Origin: Pogonophryne albipinna
Taxonomy: Eukaryota > Chordata > Actinopteri > Perciformes > Artedidraconidae
Assembly (NCBI GenBank): GCA_028583405.1
Contig: CM053264.1
Coordinates: 7,878,530-7,942,529, forward strand
Length of the DNA: 64,000 nt
Direction: 5' to 3'
Below, piece by piece: positions 1 through 43,508 of this stretch. The notes beneath the pieces are model-generated. The model saw nothing but the letters and a program-made list of their open reading frames with translations, did no database searches and was not told the DNA's origin. A program made the translations under genes and the position numbers. How positions within the stretch are numbered: the first letter of the stretch is position 1; each line of letters starts with the position of its first letter.

Positions 1-3000
1 ACAAAAACACATGGAGAGGGGATCACAGGGAGCAATGCCAGGCTAACACATGCAGACAGACAGGGAGAGGAAGAGGAGGACCATGCTCAGTATGTCTTCA
101 TACATCCACAGCATCCAATTCATTGTGCCCTTCACAAATAAGAGATGGCATACTTCTATACGAAGTTTGAAAGTGTTTTAAGGTTTACACAATCAATCAG
201 CAGCCTGCCCTCTGTAAAAAACAGTCCACATGTGCTACGATGCTACATTTCCAAACACATTTCAAATAGTGACCATGCAATTCATCATTTAGCACATATC
301 TCAGCAGTAAGACGTGGGTGGGGGAGTGTGAGCTAACCAGATTTCCATTATAACGCGTTGGCGTTGTGTCTGGACAGTGAGTTATTCATGATACATCAAG
401 GGAATGATGGGGATTTGCAGGGGAATTAATTTATTTCCTGGACCTTAGTAAATATCTGACAACACTCCCGAGTGGCAGCTATTCTTTGAGGACGGCCATG
501 CACACCATCTAACACGGTCAAACTTTGTAAAGAAGACACATTAGGCGTCAGGAATCGGGGTGATTCATTGGCTTTTGGTGGGCCAAGTGAACTAGGCAGC
601 AGTGTTTGGATGTGTTCCTGGCCTGCAGGATGATGAATCCCTGAGTCTCTCTCTCTTGTCTCACAGCCATCAGACGGTGTATAATGTTTCCTTTCTCCGG
701 TGCCAAGAACTTGTCTCCAATAGCGCCGAGTCCCACATTGTGCTCGACAGCAAAGCGTCCGCGTTACTCGGCGCATCGAGGGGTCAAGAGGCTAAGTGGG
801 CTTAATGTGCAAACAATCATGGAGGATAGCATCCAGTTGGAGAGGGGAAGCTAATATCCATCAAAAAATCATTTCTAGGCTAGGAAAGAGAAGTCAGGAG
901 TAGATTCAAAACACATGGGAGGTATTTGAGGGAAGCCTGGGTGATGGAGCTTGAAAATGGGCTCCTATGTTTGGTTGGGAGGAAGAGACAACAAGACTAT
1001 ATTGTGTGAGTCAAGCCCCATCACATCCAGCTGATGTTCTGCTGATGGATGTAAGCACCGGTGTGACGTGTACCCAAGGCTCATTTCGGAAGTTGGCAAA
1101 ATCCAACGTTTCTTATTAGAAAAATCTAAAAGATAAGTCTTTGGAAAGTGTCTGTACTCAGTCAAACACTTAGAAAAACAATATGTTGTCATTTCAGATG
1201 CCAGATGTATGAAATGGTGTTGAGTCATGCTTACCAGACTCTGATTCACTAACGTTTCTCAGACTCTGATTAACAGCCTAGGCAAGCAATATTTCTAACA
1301 TTAATGGGATGGTTCAACCAGAAAGTGGTTTCTATCATGCAGATGGTTTGGGTTTAATTTCAAGATGAATTGAAGTGCTCACAACAGGAAGAGACATTTA
1401 TAAAGTCATCAGCAACTTCCCAAGTGCTTCACATTCATCTGCTGGGTTTGAAATGAAGAGTCTACCTGATCAAAAGGCTCCGATGTCAAGGCTAAAGAAC
1501 GGCAGCTGCAATTAACTGCATCTCAAATCAAAGTGAGCCACCTGGACCCTCTTATTAAAGCAGATAAGGCAGATCCTTCAAGAGATAAGCTCCTTTCCTC
1601 AGTCCTAGGAACATCTTCATGCTTGCTTTAGCACTTTGTGTTTGAATTAGGGTATTAAAACTCAACACAAGCCACCACTGAACTTCACTGATACTCTAGG
1701 GAAAATGAATTGATTGGACCAAGATATTGTCTCAGAAGAAAGCCTAAGAAAATGGGATTAAAAGGAAATCAGTGACAGATTTGTAATCAGATGTAATGGG
1801 TAAAGTTGTCCAGATTCTGGGGAGTCAGAAGTGACATACTTAAGTTTTATTTCGGGCAAACTCCATCTGCTGATGAAGACTTTGGAATGCAGTTGAATGC
1901 TCTTGAGTTTCAATTATTTTAACTGAACATTTTCTTTCCTTTTTCTGAACTTTCGTCCCCAGTTCTTCTCTGTCTTTCTCAGACATATTGTTCTGGCCTT
2001 AATGATGTGGGGACAGTGCTTTAGTTTAGTGAGGCAAACACTAAGCTGAGTCTGGGTGGGGGGGGTTGGAGCACTCACAACGTGCGCTGATGAAGGAAGA
2101 CCAGCAAGCCTTGTCGACATGACCTGGGGGGGTTATTAGAGCGATATCACAGGGCGCGCTAACAAGCACACCCTGTTGTTTGGCCGGGTGGGGCTTCACA
2201 GCAACAACAACATTACAAACACCTCAGGACAGGCTCAGGTTATACAGAGCGTGTTCTAACTTTGTCTTGAGTGTCTATCTGAGGAATCAATGTCACAAGA
2301 AGTGGAGCTAGTGGACACAAATGCAGGAGACTGCAGGCAACAGGAGGTTGGTTGTTGTGTGAAAGAAAATGGTTCAGAAACTCACAAAGACAGAAGGTAA
2401 AAACAGACGGGACACAAGGAGAGAATACTCTTCAAAATAAGATCAACGGAAAGCATTAACAATTAATAAACATAAGAAAACCTCAGAGACAGCAGCCCTA
2501 GAAGAGAAATTACCAAAAGAACCTAAGCTAAGACTCATGAAGGAATTCAAATGGATTATTTTTGATTTATCACTTGGAAGCAATCTGAAAACTTAATCTC
2601 TCACATAAAGACCAGATATAAAGGATGTGCTACACAGCTGCCACCTGCTCCTGCTGGAACACAAGTGATGGGAGCAGAGATTGTGGGCCAACGAGCGAAA
2701 CAATGATGATTTGCTGCAAATACTTTTGTACTTTTATCTTGGTTACATCTTTGAATGCACTCGTTTAATTGTAACAGAGCATTGACTTCTTTTTAGACAC
2801 CATTAGGTTGGTTTACAACTTAAAACAAAAAAAAACACAGTTGTAACTTTGATTTGTGTCAACCAGAGCAACTGCAAACATGGCTGATCGCCTCACTGCT
2901 TTTACCTGGCCAAGATGGCGGACACTTTTTGCCTTTTTATGAGCACTTTCTGGGTAATCATAGAGCATTTTGCCATACTTCCTTTTGGGACACACTTGTG

Positions 3001-4646
3001 CCCTCAAAAGAGTATATCGAAGTACATAAGTACGTGATTTGAGACAGAGGAGTTTTTATTACCTCCTGATTTCGATGATTTCCTGTCATAGAGGCTTCTG
3101 GGAAGTATCCCCCTGCACATCAGGCTTTCATTAGCTGACTATCAGTCTGTCATCACTCACAGCCAGACACATGACTCACTGTTCCACTGTAAACACAGAA
3201 ACCCTGCGTTCAACTCAGCACATTTACACCATCTTACCTCTGGATTCAGAGGTAGACGGAGGAAATTAGAGCTCATGCAGTTTACCCTAATCCGTGTAAA
3301 GCGTTGGATTAAAATTGTGATTAACTGTAAAGAGATACAGATGAAAAAAGCAATGGATACAGTCACACCTCTGTTGGAAAACACATGGTCACAGCTGGGA
3401 AACGCCACGTCAGCGGTTTCCTGGTGAGGCGGTTAACCAGACAGAAACCACAAACACCTTGCTGCTGTCAGCACAGTTATTACCCACAATTCTTAATATC
3501 AACCATCTGAGCCTCAACATAGGACAAAAAGAGGTGCTGGCAGACATTAATGCTGACTCGTCATTTACTTCACATGCATTCTGTCCCGAGTCGTCCTTAG
3601 GAACTTACGGAGTAATGAAGAGTGTATTTAGTCACAGCCGAGAGACAGAGTGTACACACCCCTTAACACGTTTTGGGATATTTATTGCGAAAGTTAACAT
3701 TTTGGGAAATATATTTAACCCCAAATTACTCCCGTAGGTCTATGGTTTTGAAATGTATGCAAGTCACGTCAGCTAAATGACATTTAATGTAATTATATAA
3801 TGAAGGATGAGGCACAGAAATCACATCATCACTTGTATTTTAATGGCAGCGAACAGAATCACATGACGTCTTCTCAATTAAGGCCAGTATTGTCCTGCTT
3901 CTGCACACTGCGCTGATGAATACTGACTGTACTGTGTTTGCACCTGTCACCTCGCATAACTCGGCGTTTAAAGCATGACAACATTGATAATGATGATGCT
4001 GATAGAGAAGAGAAGGAGTGTGACAGCCATGGGAAAGTGTGCAGTTCATGTGTGGAACAGCTGTGCTAATGACTGAAGCTGCAGCGGGAAATAACAGAGC
4101 AGGAAAAACATGGCCGCTCATGTGACGTTCATAAAGTGAGCATTACGCGAGACATCATGCACCTTTTTACAAGTGCTGCGCCTCTTCAAATAAAGTGTCT
4201 GACTCGCATACAGTAGAGGAAGTCTTAAAGCACATGAATGACTACTGGCCAGCTGACAGCACCAGTCCTGAGTCACATTAAATATGACTGCGTGGACATC
4301 ATAAAAACATATAAAACATGTAAAAAAAGACCTGAAAATTCTCCTTTTTTAACATATAAAGTAACAGTCTTTTGGTTTTAAAGGAACCACGTTCTTTTTT
4401 GCATATGAGCAGGCTCAGAGAAATAAAAAAATGCAAAGGCTCGACTTAAGTCGGATAAATAAAAGTATAAAAAGCTAATCATCTCTACACAGCATCAGGA
4501 GGTTGTCTTTAGGAAGGCCATATTGTTATAACAGGTTAAATGGGACCCCCGCCTTTGATAAATAAGGATTCTCTCCATGATAGCGGCTGTAAGACGTTAA
4601 GTATGCTTAGTGATATTCCATCAATAAATTAAGCAAGGCTCAGGGG
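1..4646. other. 3' flank of prkx: 3' UTR of unknown length, then no recognised gene
   Basis: The nearest part is prkx 3' UTR on the minus strand, but its end cannot be fixed by eye. The short open frames here have no splice support or recognisable motif. I see no clear transposon ends. Confidence 0.5.
3681..3686 (-). promoter_or_regulatory. candidate poly(A) signal for prkx
   Basis: TTTATT on the plus strand is AATAAA on the minus strand, about 960 bp past the prkx stop. Weaker ATTAAA matches lie near 3783 and 3839. This is position and motif only; transcript data would decide. Confidence 0.2.
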
Positions 4647-33652
<29,006 letters not shown>

Positions 33653-34182
33653 TTCTTCTTTCTTTCAAGACGAGTTGACTATTTGGGTTGAGAAGTTTGC
33701 AGTGGGACACACTCAGAGTTCATGTCTCCTCATCTTCTTTGTTGGTCGTTAGCTGTGGCGGTGCTGCTTGTTGTCGGATAGAGACGACTTCCACATTGAA
33801 TACGTGAGCAGAATTAATAGCCAACTTGTTTGTTTAGAAGTTTAGGTAACAAAGAGACAATAGAAACTGAATAAACCGACATAAGTGAGACAAAGAAGCT
33901 AGTGGCAGGTGCAGTGCACTGGCATGTAGCGTTAGCAGCTAACCGCCAACAGAGGGCTAAACACCGCTACACTCACTGGAGGAATGAGAGGGAAGCTCCG
34001 GGATAAACGTCTTAAAGTCAAGGATAACACATGTTTTGAAAACCGAACTAACTCGATAAGTCTCGTGGCTTTTCCGCCTCAACTTTCCTGTTTTTCTCCA
34101 TTATTTACTCTGCCACAACAACAGACCTCACCCAGCGGCTCTCCGGTGTCCACATCAACCAGGAAGAGATGGTGGCTACATA

Positions 34183-34190
34183 ACTTCCGG
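34183..34190 (-). promoter_or_regulatory. ETS-type motif upstream of prkx
   Basis: ACTTCCGG on the plus strand is CCGGAAGT on the minus strand, about 530 bp upstream of the prkx ATG. ETS sites are common in TATA-less vertebrate promoters. No TATA box or start site was identified, so this is suggestive only. Confidence 0.2.
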
Positions 34191-34859
34191 TCCGGACTTT
34201 CAAAAGAATGGATATTTATCAGCATGGTAACGTTTATTAAGTCAGGCTAAGGTCCAAAGAGACATTTATTGTTTCCTTTTAGAGAAAAATGTGTTCTAGA
34301 CCAAAATAAAACAAAACTGTTTCCCTAAAAAATTAACTGAACTAGTAATTTCTTAAAGTTGCACATGTATTTTGTGCTAAACTGTATGACTTCCTGTATT
34401 GTCAACTTGACTATATGTAACTTGACACAGCTGGAACAGAGTGGCTGCATGTTGACAAAAATCGACCAATAAGAACGAAGCTGTACAGGGACTTTAACCA
34501 ATCATGTGCGATGAAGGGTGTGGTCATTAAAAAAAAGCTATGATTAACCATAACGAGGTCCAAAATTAATCTAAATCAACGAAAGCTACAGCTAATAACA
34601 TGGGTATGAATAATGTCTTTTAAATCGACTAATTCACAACAAGCATTTTTATTTGAATATGATTAGATTAAAGCAAAGTAAATAGTTAAACAATTGGATT
34701 CACACATATTCTTGTCAGTTTAAATTGATAAATAAAAATGCAAATGTGGTCCATGTGTCCATCCAGCATATCAGCTTGATAAAACACATCCGAGTAGCAG
34801 CCAAACATGAAATTGTCATGACATTTGGTTTAATATGCATACCTACTTTAGGTGACCCT

Positions 34860-35030
34860 TTGACCTTTGCCAACATTGAGTCAAAATCTTGGCATTATTT
34901 TTGATTGATGATGATTTAACCTGCCAACAGTTTAGGAACACCTTTCCTAGTAAGCTTATACTCAATAATAAAATAGAGATTTTGATTAGTGCCACCTCAA
35001 ACACAGCTTTTTTTTATCATGATTTCAAAT
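34860..35030 (+). pseudogene. Possible very degenerate LINE reverse-transcriptase fragment
   Basis: Reading frames here contain VKILALFLIDDDLTCQQF followed later by SNTAFFYH. This faintly recalls the 'VKNLGVIFDxxL ... AFFHL' segment after the reverse-transcriptase core of L2/Rex-type LINEs. Similarity is weak, there is no flanking evidence, and it may be chance. Confidence 0.2.
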
Positions 35031-37250
35031 ACCCAAAGGATTATAAGCCACCTGTAAATATCCTATGGGTGCAAGCTATTCTTGGACACAGGGTTCAAGG
35101 TGTCACGGGGTTAGAAGAGGAAACTCAAGACGTGTGCCACTGCCATGAACTTAAAATACTCCACAGGCCTGGGTGGACGCTGTGACTGCTCAGGATTTAT
35201 TTATTGAAATATGTCTCGAGGTGTAGCAGCTCTGCTTGTTCTGTCTGTCGTACAAATGAATATTTTACACTGACATAACTCTCCTTCAGTATGCCATTCA
35301 TCCCCCACTAGTCTAAATAAATCAGCACGTCTGCAAAACAGAGCTATTTAAAAAGCACATTAATTTTAATCAAACATAACTCAGATTTGCACATTCAGTG
35401 ATTTTATAGTGTGAACGTTTTCTGACCACATTAGCGATGCATAGCAGAGCGGCTGCTATTAGTATTCATGCAGCGGCCTGTTTTTTCTTTCAGACTGTCT
35501 GCAGCATGAATGGAATAAAGATGCTTTTGATTCAAGTTGATGAACTATTTGGCTCTCCACTATGATATCAGCGCTGCTCCGAAGCTGTCCGTCAAACACA
35601 GAGAAAATGAGAGGGGCTTTAAAGAGGATTCCAGTGGGGGGATAAGGCTTGGTGGAGTCATTCACCTGAAGAATTATCTTGATGAGTGAGACTTTAAGTA
35701 ATTATGTTCACAAAGAATGTGTGCAGTGATATCAGCTAATCATCTGCTATCACGTTTATTAAAAATGACTTCAGTGATCAGAGGGAAGACAGACACTTTG
35801 TTCATCTCAAACTTAGAAATGTTTTATTCATCAGATCCTCTGGGAAATAATCTCCTTTGCTTGGTGCAAGTTCCAACAAATATTTCCTCTTATGCATTTC
35901 AATCCTGAAACACTGACTGAAGACAAAGCAGACAGAAATGAGATTATCCATAAGGCTGCAGAGTTTCCACATGAAAGATACATGGAGTAAACACCGGCAC
36001 TTCACACACAATGGGATTGAGATGTGGAGTCATGTGACCGTCATGCTTGTTTATTAGCTTTACAAAATGTGTTAGTGTCATAAACATTTGTTGGCCATCG
36101 ATTGTATTTTCTGAAAGATTCCAAAATCCAATGCAGGAATCCCCTTTGTTTGTTGTCAAGGGAGCCCTTTGCAATGCTATCTTCCTCAAAAAACACAACT
36201 CTATTATGAACAGCGTTAAATGAATTTTAATTTGATGTCAGTCTGTAGCTTCTGCCACAGCTGTCCTGGGACTGAACTCCTTCCATGATATCCCCGAAGC
36301 AACAGTACATGGAAACGTTTAGCCATTGAAGTCACAATGTGTTCTTTAGCACAAAGTGTTTCCCTAACATTAGTCATGTAATCCTCTCTGTGGGTGTTTA
36401 AATCAGCTGCCATCACCATTATCTGTCCTTAACTGCTTCCATCTGCTCCAGTTCTGTGATATGGTCATCCAGCTATGTAATTTGCCTTTGCAAGCTGTGC
36501 CCCCCAAACCCCCCCCCCCCCCCCCCTCCCCCCCACCCCGCCTGACCCCGCCCTGCACACACATCCTCCTTCTCTTAATGTTGCCTCCTGGCCGCTGCAG
36601 TGTTATCAGGAGGCTGATGGGGGGGCACTGAGGAGTGAAGACAGTGTTGGGGGGGCTTAAGCTGCTTGGTATTAGAATGGTCTGCCTCCTCCATATCTGC
36701 CCAGCGGTAATGATTCCTGTCTGCTTCTTTAAAATGTATTCTCGCTGTCCTTCCATAACCTCTCTGTACTCGAGGAGGAAGGGGATATAAGAGGGACTTT
36801 AACATAAAGTTTTACTCCTGCATCATTTAAACTTTCACTGGAGTAGGAGTATATACTGTATAGGGGGATTAGGGTAAGAATGAAACGTAGAGCTGTGTAA
36901 ATCTGAAATGATGGACACAACGCTGTTTCCTATCATGAATTACAGAAATGTCACAAGCTCTTGAAAATTGCCTTTTTTGTTTTGAAGGAATACTGGCAAT
37001 GTTTCATCTTGAAGTTATGGAGGGATTATGGGAATTAACTGGCGAAGTCAATTCGAAAACGTTGCTTAAAGTGGATATTTGCATATAAAGCTACATATGT
37101 TATGTACATTGTCTGTATCTCATACACTTAAAGAAGTTGGAAAGCCAGCAATTCAACACAGAATGCATTAGCTCTAACAATATTTTTAAATGAATGCAAG
37201 TTCATTTTCGGTGTTAGTTACTTTTGAGTCTCAGAAATCAGAAATATATG

Positions 37251-37828
37251 GGTACCACTTTACAATAAGACTACCCTTATAAAGGATTCATAAAGGGCTT
37301 ATAAATAGGTTATTAATTAGGTTGTAAACACTTTATTAATCATTAAGAACCATTTATAAACCAGTTCTAACATAGTTTTCATACATCAACACAGGCTCAC
37401 TATTTGGCAAGATGACTAAGCCTTATATTGGCACTAGCTTACTTCGTCTTCTTCATCAGCCAACATCCTTGGTATCTGTTGTTCACTGAGTTGATTCCCC
37501 CCCTTCCATCTTGATGTTTCTTGGCATCTCTTTATGACCATTTATTTATGAGTTACTAACATTTATAGTTGCCAAAATGGAGCCTTATTGTAAAGTGTAA
37601 AACCCATTCCCATGTATTAATGAGTTACTACCGTTTCTAATAAGGCTTAGCAGTACAGAGAAATGTGGGCTCACTATTTGGCAAGCAACCGGTCACAGTT
37701 GCCCTGTTTATCTCATGTCTTATAAAAGCATATTAAGGATTTAGAAAGTGTTCACAACCTAATTAATAAATGATTAACAAACTATTCTCAAACCCTTTAT
37801 AAGGGTAGTCTTATTGTAAAGTGGTACC
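37251..37828. mobile_element. Short inverted-repeat element, hAT-like
   Basis: 578 bp with ends GGTACCACTTTACAATAAGA and its exact inverted copy. Identity continues through ACTACCCTTATAAAGG on both arms. The flanks are AATATATG (37243-37250) and AATATATT (37829-37836), an 8-bp duplication matching at 7 bases. There is no coding frame. Confidence 0.85.
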
Positions 37829-37836
37829 AATATATT

Positions 37837-39771
37837 TATACTGTTACTACTTTGAAGATCCTAAATTCAGAAATGTGTAAATCATATTGCAAATGAATGT
37901 GTCTTATGAATTTGAAATAATCGTTGGCATATTATTTAAAGAATATCTACATTTAAATCACAAAAGCAGTCGATTTATGATAAAGAACATTCAATGAACT
38001 TTATTAAAAAGATAAGGATCTGTTTAAATTAGGTGATATTCCTCCAACAGTTATTCAATGTTTCTGCTTTATGCATTAATGGGGGACATCTTAAATCATA
38101 TATTGCGATGAAAAGGATTTGGTGTGTGTAGCAGGAGGTATTAAACTGTAGCAGTTTTCTGCCGTGTCTCAGTGTGATGCTGGGAGGTTAAAGGGAATTA
38201 CATTAATAACAGCTAGTGATTACTGAATCTTTATTTAATAATGATTTTATTTGGATCATCATTAAAAACTAATGGTGAGTTACTTTATGAATACTTGAAT
38301 GCTTTCATTAGATAATTACTGACTCATTTGTCATCCTTGCATGGCTTTTCTGAGGGGCGGGGGGGGCACGCAACTAGCAATTCATAATCAAGCAGTGAGT
38401 GTTTAATTATTCCGCACTGAGACCTACTCGTGTATGCAGAGTGTAAGACAGGGTATCATTTAAATGTGTACCAGCAGCAACACATGCTGTACTGCACGAA
38501 CTGCGGGATAAACAGAAAGCTTGAGGAGCGTTAGAATGAGGATGCCGACGGTAGAATTAGACTGGGAATGTGTGTGTGTGGGTGTGTGTTCAGCTCAGTG
38601 ATGAGGTATTTTGTAGGCTGAGCCAGAAAGTAGCAAAGAAATGGCTACCGGGACTAAAACCAATGGGACTTTTCCATTGGATTTCGGGTGAATGTAGAAA
38701 AGGGGTTACTATGCTGTGTTTTCCATGCATGGTATGGCCCTTGTCATTTTTGATAAGGACAAGTTGTACCTGATTGGTCGGTGGTCTGCTACTGAATCGA
38801 GAAGGGCAGGTGGAAACACAACTTTGGACAACCTTAAACACTCATGCACTTCTAAAAGGTACAGTTTGTCCTTTAAGAGACACTAAGTCAGTGTTAGAAG
38901 GCGTCCTTAGCTTCAAATGTAGATTACAAACAGAGTTTTCTTTGAGCTCCCATTAGACTGCCATAACTGTGCAAAGAATGACTGGATGTAAAGCAATGAG
39001 GCAGTTGTACATAGACTCTAAAGGTCTTTAGTGAGGTTAAGGACAGGGTAGACTTAATGAGATACGATGTTGATTATATAGCCTTGTATAAAATTGCTCC
39101 AGTACTAAAGTCTGAAGCTTTAGCAAGTGGAAGTGTCAGGAAAACTGCTGTTTGTTTGTGTGGGTGGTGAACTGCTCTCTGCTCATTTATACAATGAACC
39201 TAATTTACATTGACAAATGACAAATATACATATGTTAGGGCAGCATAACGTTCCATCAGGAGTATTTTAACTGCAAATGAGACGAGACAGGATTTCAGTG
39301 CTTCAGTGCCACCCAAAGGTACACAGGCCTCTAGCTGAGTTTACTCGAATTGGACACTGAGCTTGATCTCCAAGTAAACATTTTGATCTTTTCTTGCCTG
39401 ATCTCCAGCAGCAAACACAGCAGGATGGAGACATCGCGGCAGCAGTCCGACAGCTGAAGGATTCAGACTGACAGAGCCTGAGGCCAGCAAGCAAATATAC
39501 TCATGCATCGGCCTCAGTTTGCCCAGAAACAACAATTTCCTTACAACTTTCACCCTTTTTCAAGCAGAAAAGAAGAAAGCACATGACTAAATGCTGTAAA
39601 ACTTGGAAAGTAAGTAACATTGTTTCATTGGTTCCAGAAGTAATGTGCATTATCAGATTGATGAGATTATCTGTATTCTTAACAGTTAGCAATATGGAGA
39701 CAACACTACTTAATACTCTTCCCTGGTAATAAGTCTTAACCCCTTTTTTTGTTGCACTTTCCTGTTCCCTT
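37837..39771. other. No recognised gene or element
   Basis: AT-rich, with a short (TG)n near 38569-38590. Short open frames show no motif or splice context. Confidence 0.6.
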
Positions 39772-39779
39772 GTCTAGAG

Positions 39780-41371
39780 CAGGGTTGCCAACTCTCACGC
39801 ATTTGGGGTGTGACACACGCTTTCACTCTCAATCTCACGCTCTCACGCTGCCCAAACTATTCTCACGCCAAAAACAAGAATACAGAAGACTAGAAACGGT
39901 TTTGAAAACTTTTGTCACGTAGTGATCGTCTTCTCAATAGAGCATCTTTGATAATGTCTTCTGGCCAATCAGAATCAAGATAACGGCGTGGTGTTGTTGC
40001 AGGAAGTCCCGACGGAGAATACTTCTGCTGTAGTACATCTCTATATACATCGATACAACATTACGTGTTGATAGAAATCAACACGTAATGAAATAAGACC
40101 CCACGGTTTGATGATTGATAGGTGTGTGGGCTGTCTTTCATTTTGACACACAGAACAGTGGGGGCTATCCACCCTTATGGATAAGGGTAGAGGAGGGAAG
40201 AGGCTGTGTGAATGACTTTACATTGTGGATCCACAATGTAAAGTCATTCACAGCCTCTTCCCTCTTCTCTCTGTGAGGAGCAGCAGGTTCAGCTTTCAGA
40301 ACAAAGTAACACAAAACTAAAATGGCATTCATTTTTTAAATATGTCGTGTAGTAATATATTTATTTATTTGTCTTCTCAAGAGAGTACCAGAATGTGTAT
40401 TTTATGTTAGTAAGATCTCCTGGGGGAGAATCCCCCCAGACCCCCCTGCAGGGGTTGGGTTTTCAGCATGTCAACTCTTTCACCTGTGGGGAAATTGCAG
40501 GATTGGCTCCAAGTCGCCCTTTTTATTTACTTCAAGACAAATGTGCCTTTTTATTTCATACAGTTCAATTTGGATTGAGACAGGGAAATAATCTAAACCT
40601 CACGCGTGGCGTTTCACTGTCAAGGAGAGCGTGTATGTAATTACATTGCAAATACTGACTTGAGCCCCACCATAGATTACCCAACAAAAATACTCTGGAG
40701 CCGAACTGTCGACCCGTATTGCGCATGCGCAGATCTAAGATCCAGTAGAAATGATAAAAAAGTAAAAGTCTGCTGCTTATTGTTCTACTAGGCCAAAATA
40801 CAGTCAAAGAGTATATGAGAGTGAGAGTGTGTTAATTAATATATTTGGCAGTTTGGAGTAAGTCTGTAGATTTGTTTGTGTGTGTGTGTTTCATGTGGCT
40901 CTCACGATAATTAATTAATATTAATATACATTTTCCCGGAAATTATTGCGATAAACGATAATATTGTCTGCACCGTTGTATGACCATTTTAGACCACTGA
41001 CATAATGATAATATATAATAATAATTCAAGTACATCCTTTCAAACTGCTAGTCACATCCTCATGTAAATGGCAATTTATCGAGTTCATTTTTATTTATCG
41101 TACGATAAGTCAATTAATTGCTTATCGCGACAGGCACACAATAAAACAGTGGAAACAAACATGTGTTTGACTTTCATTAGTGAATGAAACTGTGTGCCCT
41201 TTATAGTCTGTGTCCAATATTGTGTATTTGTATATATTGTATATATATATCCTATATATATGCTAAGGTCCCGCTGCTGACACGATAGCAGTCATTTCGT
41301 GCGCATATGTGTAATTAAACCCATGATATCAAAATCTCACTCCAGCCAGGTACCCAAAGTTGGCAACCCTG
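39780..41371. mobile_element. hAT element, CAGGGTTGCCAACT ends
   Basis: 1592 bp bounded by CAGGGTTGCCAACT and its inverted copy, with a perfect 8-bp duplication GTCTAGAG (39772-39779, 41372-41379). Subterminal sequence repeats TCTCACGC several times. There is no transposase. It contains a long hairpin at about 40194-40264. Confidence 0.92.
40194..40264. repeat. Long near-perfect hairpin
   Basis: Two arms of about 34 bp meet without a spacer at GGATCC (40228-40233). They include GACTTTACATTGTGG and its inverse, and differ only by a two-base TG insertion in the left arm. It lies inside the hAT element. Confidence 0.9.
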
Positions 41372-41379
41372 GTCTAGAG

Positions 41380-43477
41380 AGTCAATGGAATCTGGAAAGT
41401 GTTTATGGTCGTTAACTACAAGCTGAGGAGATTTCCACGACTTACAACACAAAATACGTCAGTAAAAACACAGCTGGTGAAAGTCTGACGCTTGACTTGT
41501 CTTGATATTGGCGGCTGCTAACAAGTAGCTAACGGAACATTAGCCGCCTTTAGCTTAGCGGAAAAGCCATGTGATCATGTGGTCCATAGAATTATAGTTG
41601 GCAATATCAATTAACAGCAACATTATCAGTCTGTCATGACATTTTTCAGACATTTAGGATGACTAACTCTTCTGACACACCTGCCAAATATCCTGCATTC
41701 CCATTAGCCCTCAGTGTACCTTGTGTTTACTGCTTATGAGCAAATAAAGGATGCTAACACAATTGTGTACATGGCATGGTGAGTCATCTCACTTTGAGCA
41801 GATTATTAGTATGCAAAACGTATTTTTACGCAGCAGCATACACTGTGGCTCTATTGAGGTTGCACCGGGTGATAATTATTCTTCCACTCAACTTAAGCCA
41901 GAAGGAAAGGTACCAGAACATCTGCACCCACACACCCTTCAGGAGGATTTATGCACTGATGTATTAATAACTGCTTCATTAAAGTTTCATATTATGCACC
42001 TTTGTACAGTCCTGAAAGTTTTGTCTCACTGTTCAACAGTAATATATATTAGTATCACATATCCTATGAGGGAAACACATTGTATGACATAAGGACAGTT
42101 TGACGTATTCTTTTTGTCTAACTAGGATTATATGTAAATAAAGAGAAGCTTTGATTGGTGGATTGTCTGATAGAGGACATTCTAGTCTCACTGAGCTGAG
42201 TGTGAAGGAGGAGAATTCAGATCCTGATAAAGTTCTCAGTCTGAAGGAAATGTCACTCTGTAATTAAATACGTTTGTCAAGCATCAACTCCAGAGCAGCA
42301 TGTTACTGCTTAACTACTTTATATATAGCTCCCCATCATCCTTCGAACAAGCACTCAAACCCATTTCTTTAACACGCTTTTCCTGTCAGTTCTTACTGCT
42401 TCTCGGTTTTATCTCTAAAGTGTTTTTGAAAATGCTAATAGGTGAGATTTTCAGAGCAGGACTTTAAGTTGTTTTGTAGTGATTACCTGGCAGTTATCTG
42501 TGTTCAGCATCTATTTCTGTTCAGAGACTTGTCCTCAGTATAGTTACCCAGCTGTGTTTTAGCCCCAGCTCCCTTGTTCCACACAATAAAGTCTTTCTAT
42601 GTCATTTTAAGGGCAATTTGAGCTCATGACGAGCAGCACTCTGTGGGTCCGTGGCAGAGTGCTGCTTATTTCAGAAATCCAGTGATTGTCTGGCCATCTG
42701 TCGCTGCTACAGAGCCAGCGTCTGAGGCCTCACCCCCGATGTTTAATGAAAGAGCACGGTCCTCCAGCAGGGTCCGTGGCAAACTGAAAGCATCTCCCTT
42801 CTCCTTAACAGTCAAACAGCTCCAGGGCCAGACGTGCTCTTCAGACCGTCCCCGCTATCTGACCACCTCTCGAGACGAGCGTCTTAGATAAGCCGTGAGT
42901 GTTTGATGGGAAAAACCGTCTCCTTTCCTTTATCAATCTCAAACAGAAAGCCTTTTTGCACCATTATTCTGCGCTCTAACTGATAAGGGTTGGAGAGCTC
43001 AGGGTGGCGTGAAAGACATATTGTGAAGGCCCGCGGTTTGCAAAGATAAAATGAGACTGAAGGACAAAGGTCAAAGGCATCGCGAACACTCTGAATGACT
43101 CCGTGGAACGTTCAAGATCATGTTTAATTCTGAGCCTTTATCCTGAAAATGTCCTGTTGCCTCTCAAAGCAACCTGGATACGATTCTGTAACAGAGAAGA
43201 TAGGCGTTTAAATAATTCAACTTGAGCCCACTAGTTGGGTACAAAGTGACAATTTAAGTCATATAACAAATAGTTCATATTTTTTATTGTGTCATTTTCT
43301 GATGATTTGTTGTATTTAAACCATATAAAGGCACTATCTCTTAAAAACTATGATAACTTAATTGAATGGCTCTATCGAATAGCCACCCATGAGGAAAGGA
43401 GCTAAAATGGCACGATGAGAACCTGACAGTGCATCACTATGAGTATCAGGAAATATACAAACCTGTGTGTGTGAATA

Positions 43478-43508
<31 letters not shown>

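Larger units (their letters stand above)
33653..37242. other. prkx 5' region and upstream flank
   Basis: The first few hundred bases past 33652 must hold the prkx 5' UTR and promoter. Beyond about 34.3 kb the sequence is AT-rich without a confident gene. A run of C at about 36509-36526 is the only simple repeat of note. Confidence 0.5.

Noticed and set aside
33984..34250. Plus-strand frame of 88 residues just upstream of prkx
   Set aside because: Low-information sequence with no recognisable domain and no splice evidence; a divergent gene here is possible but unsupported.
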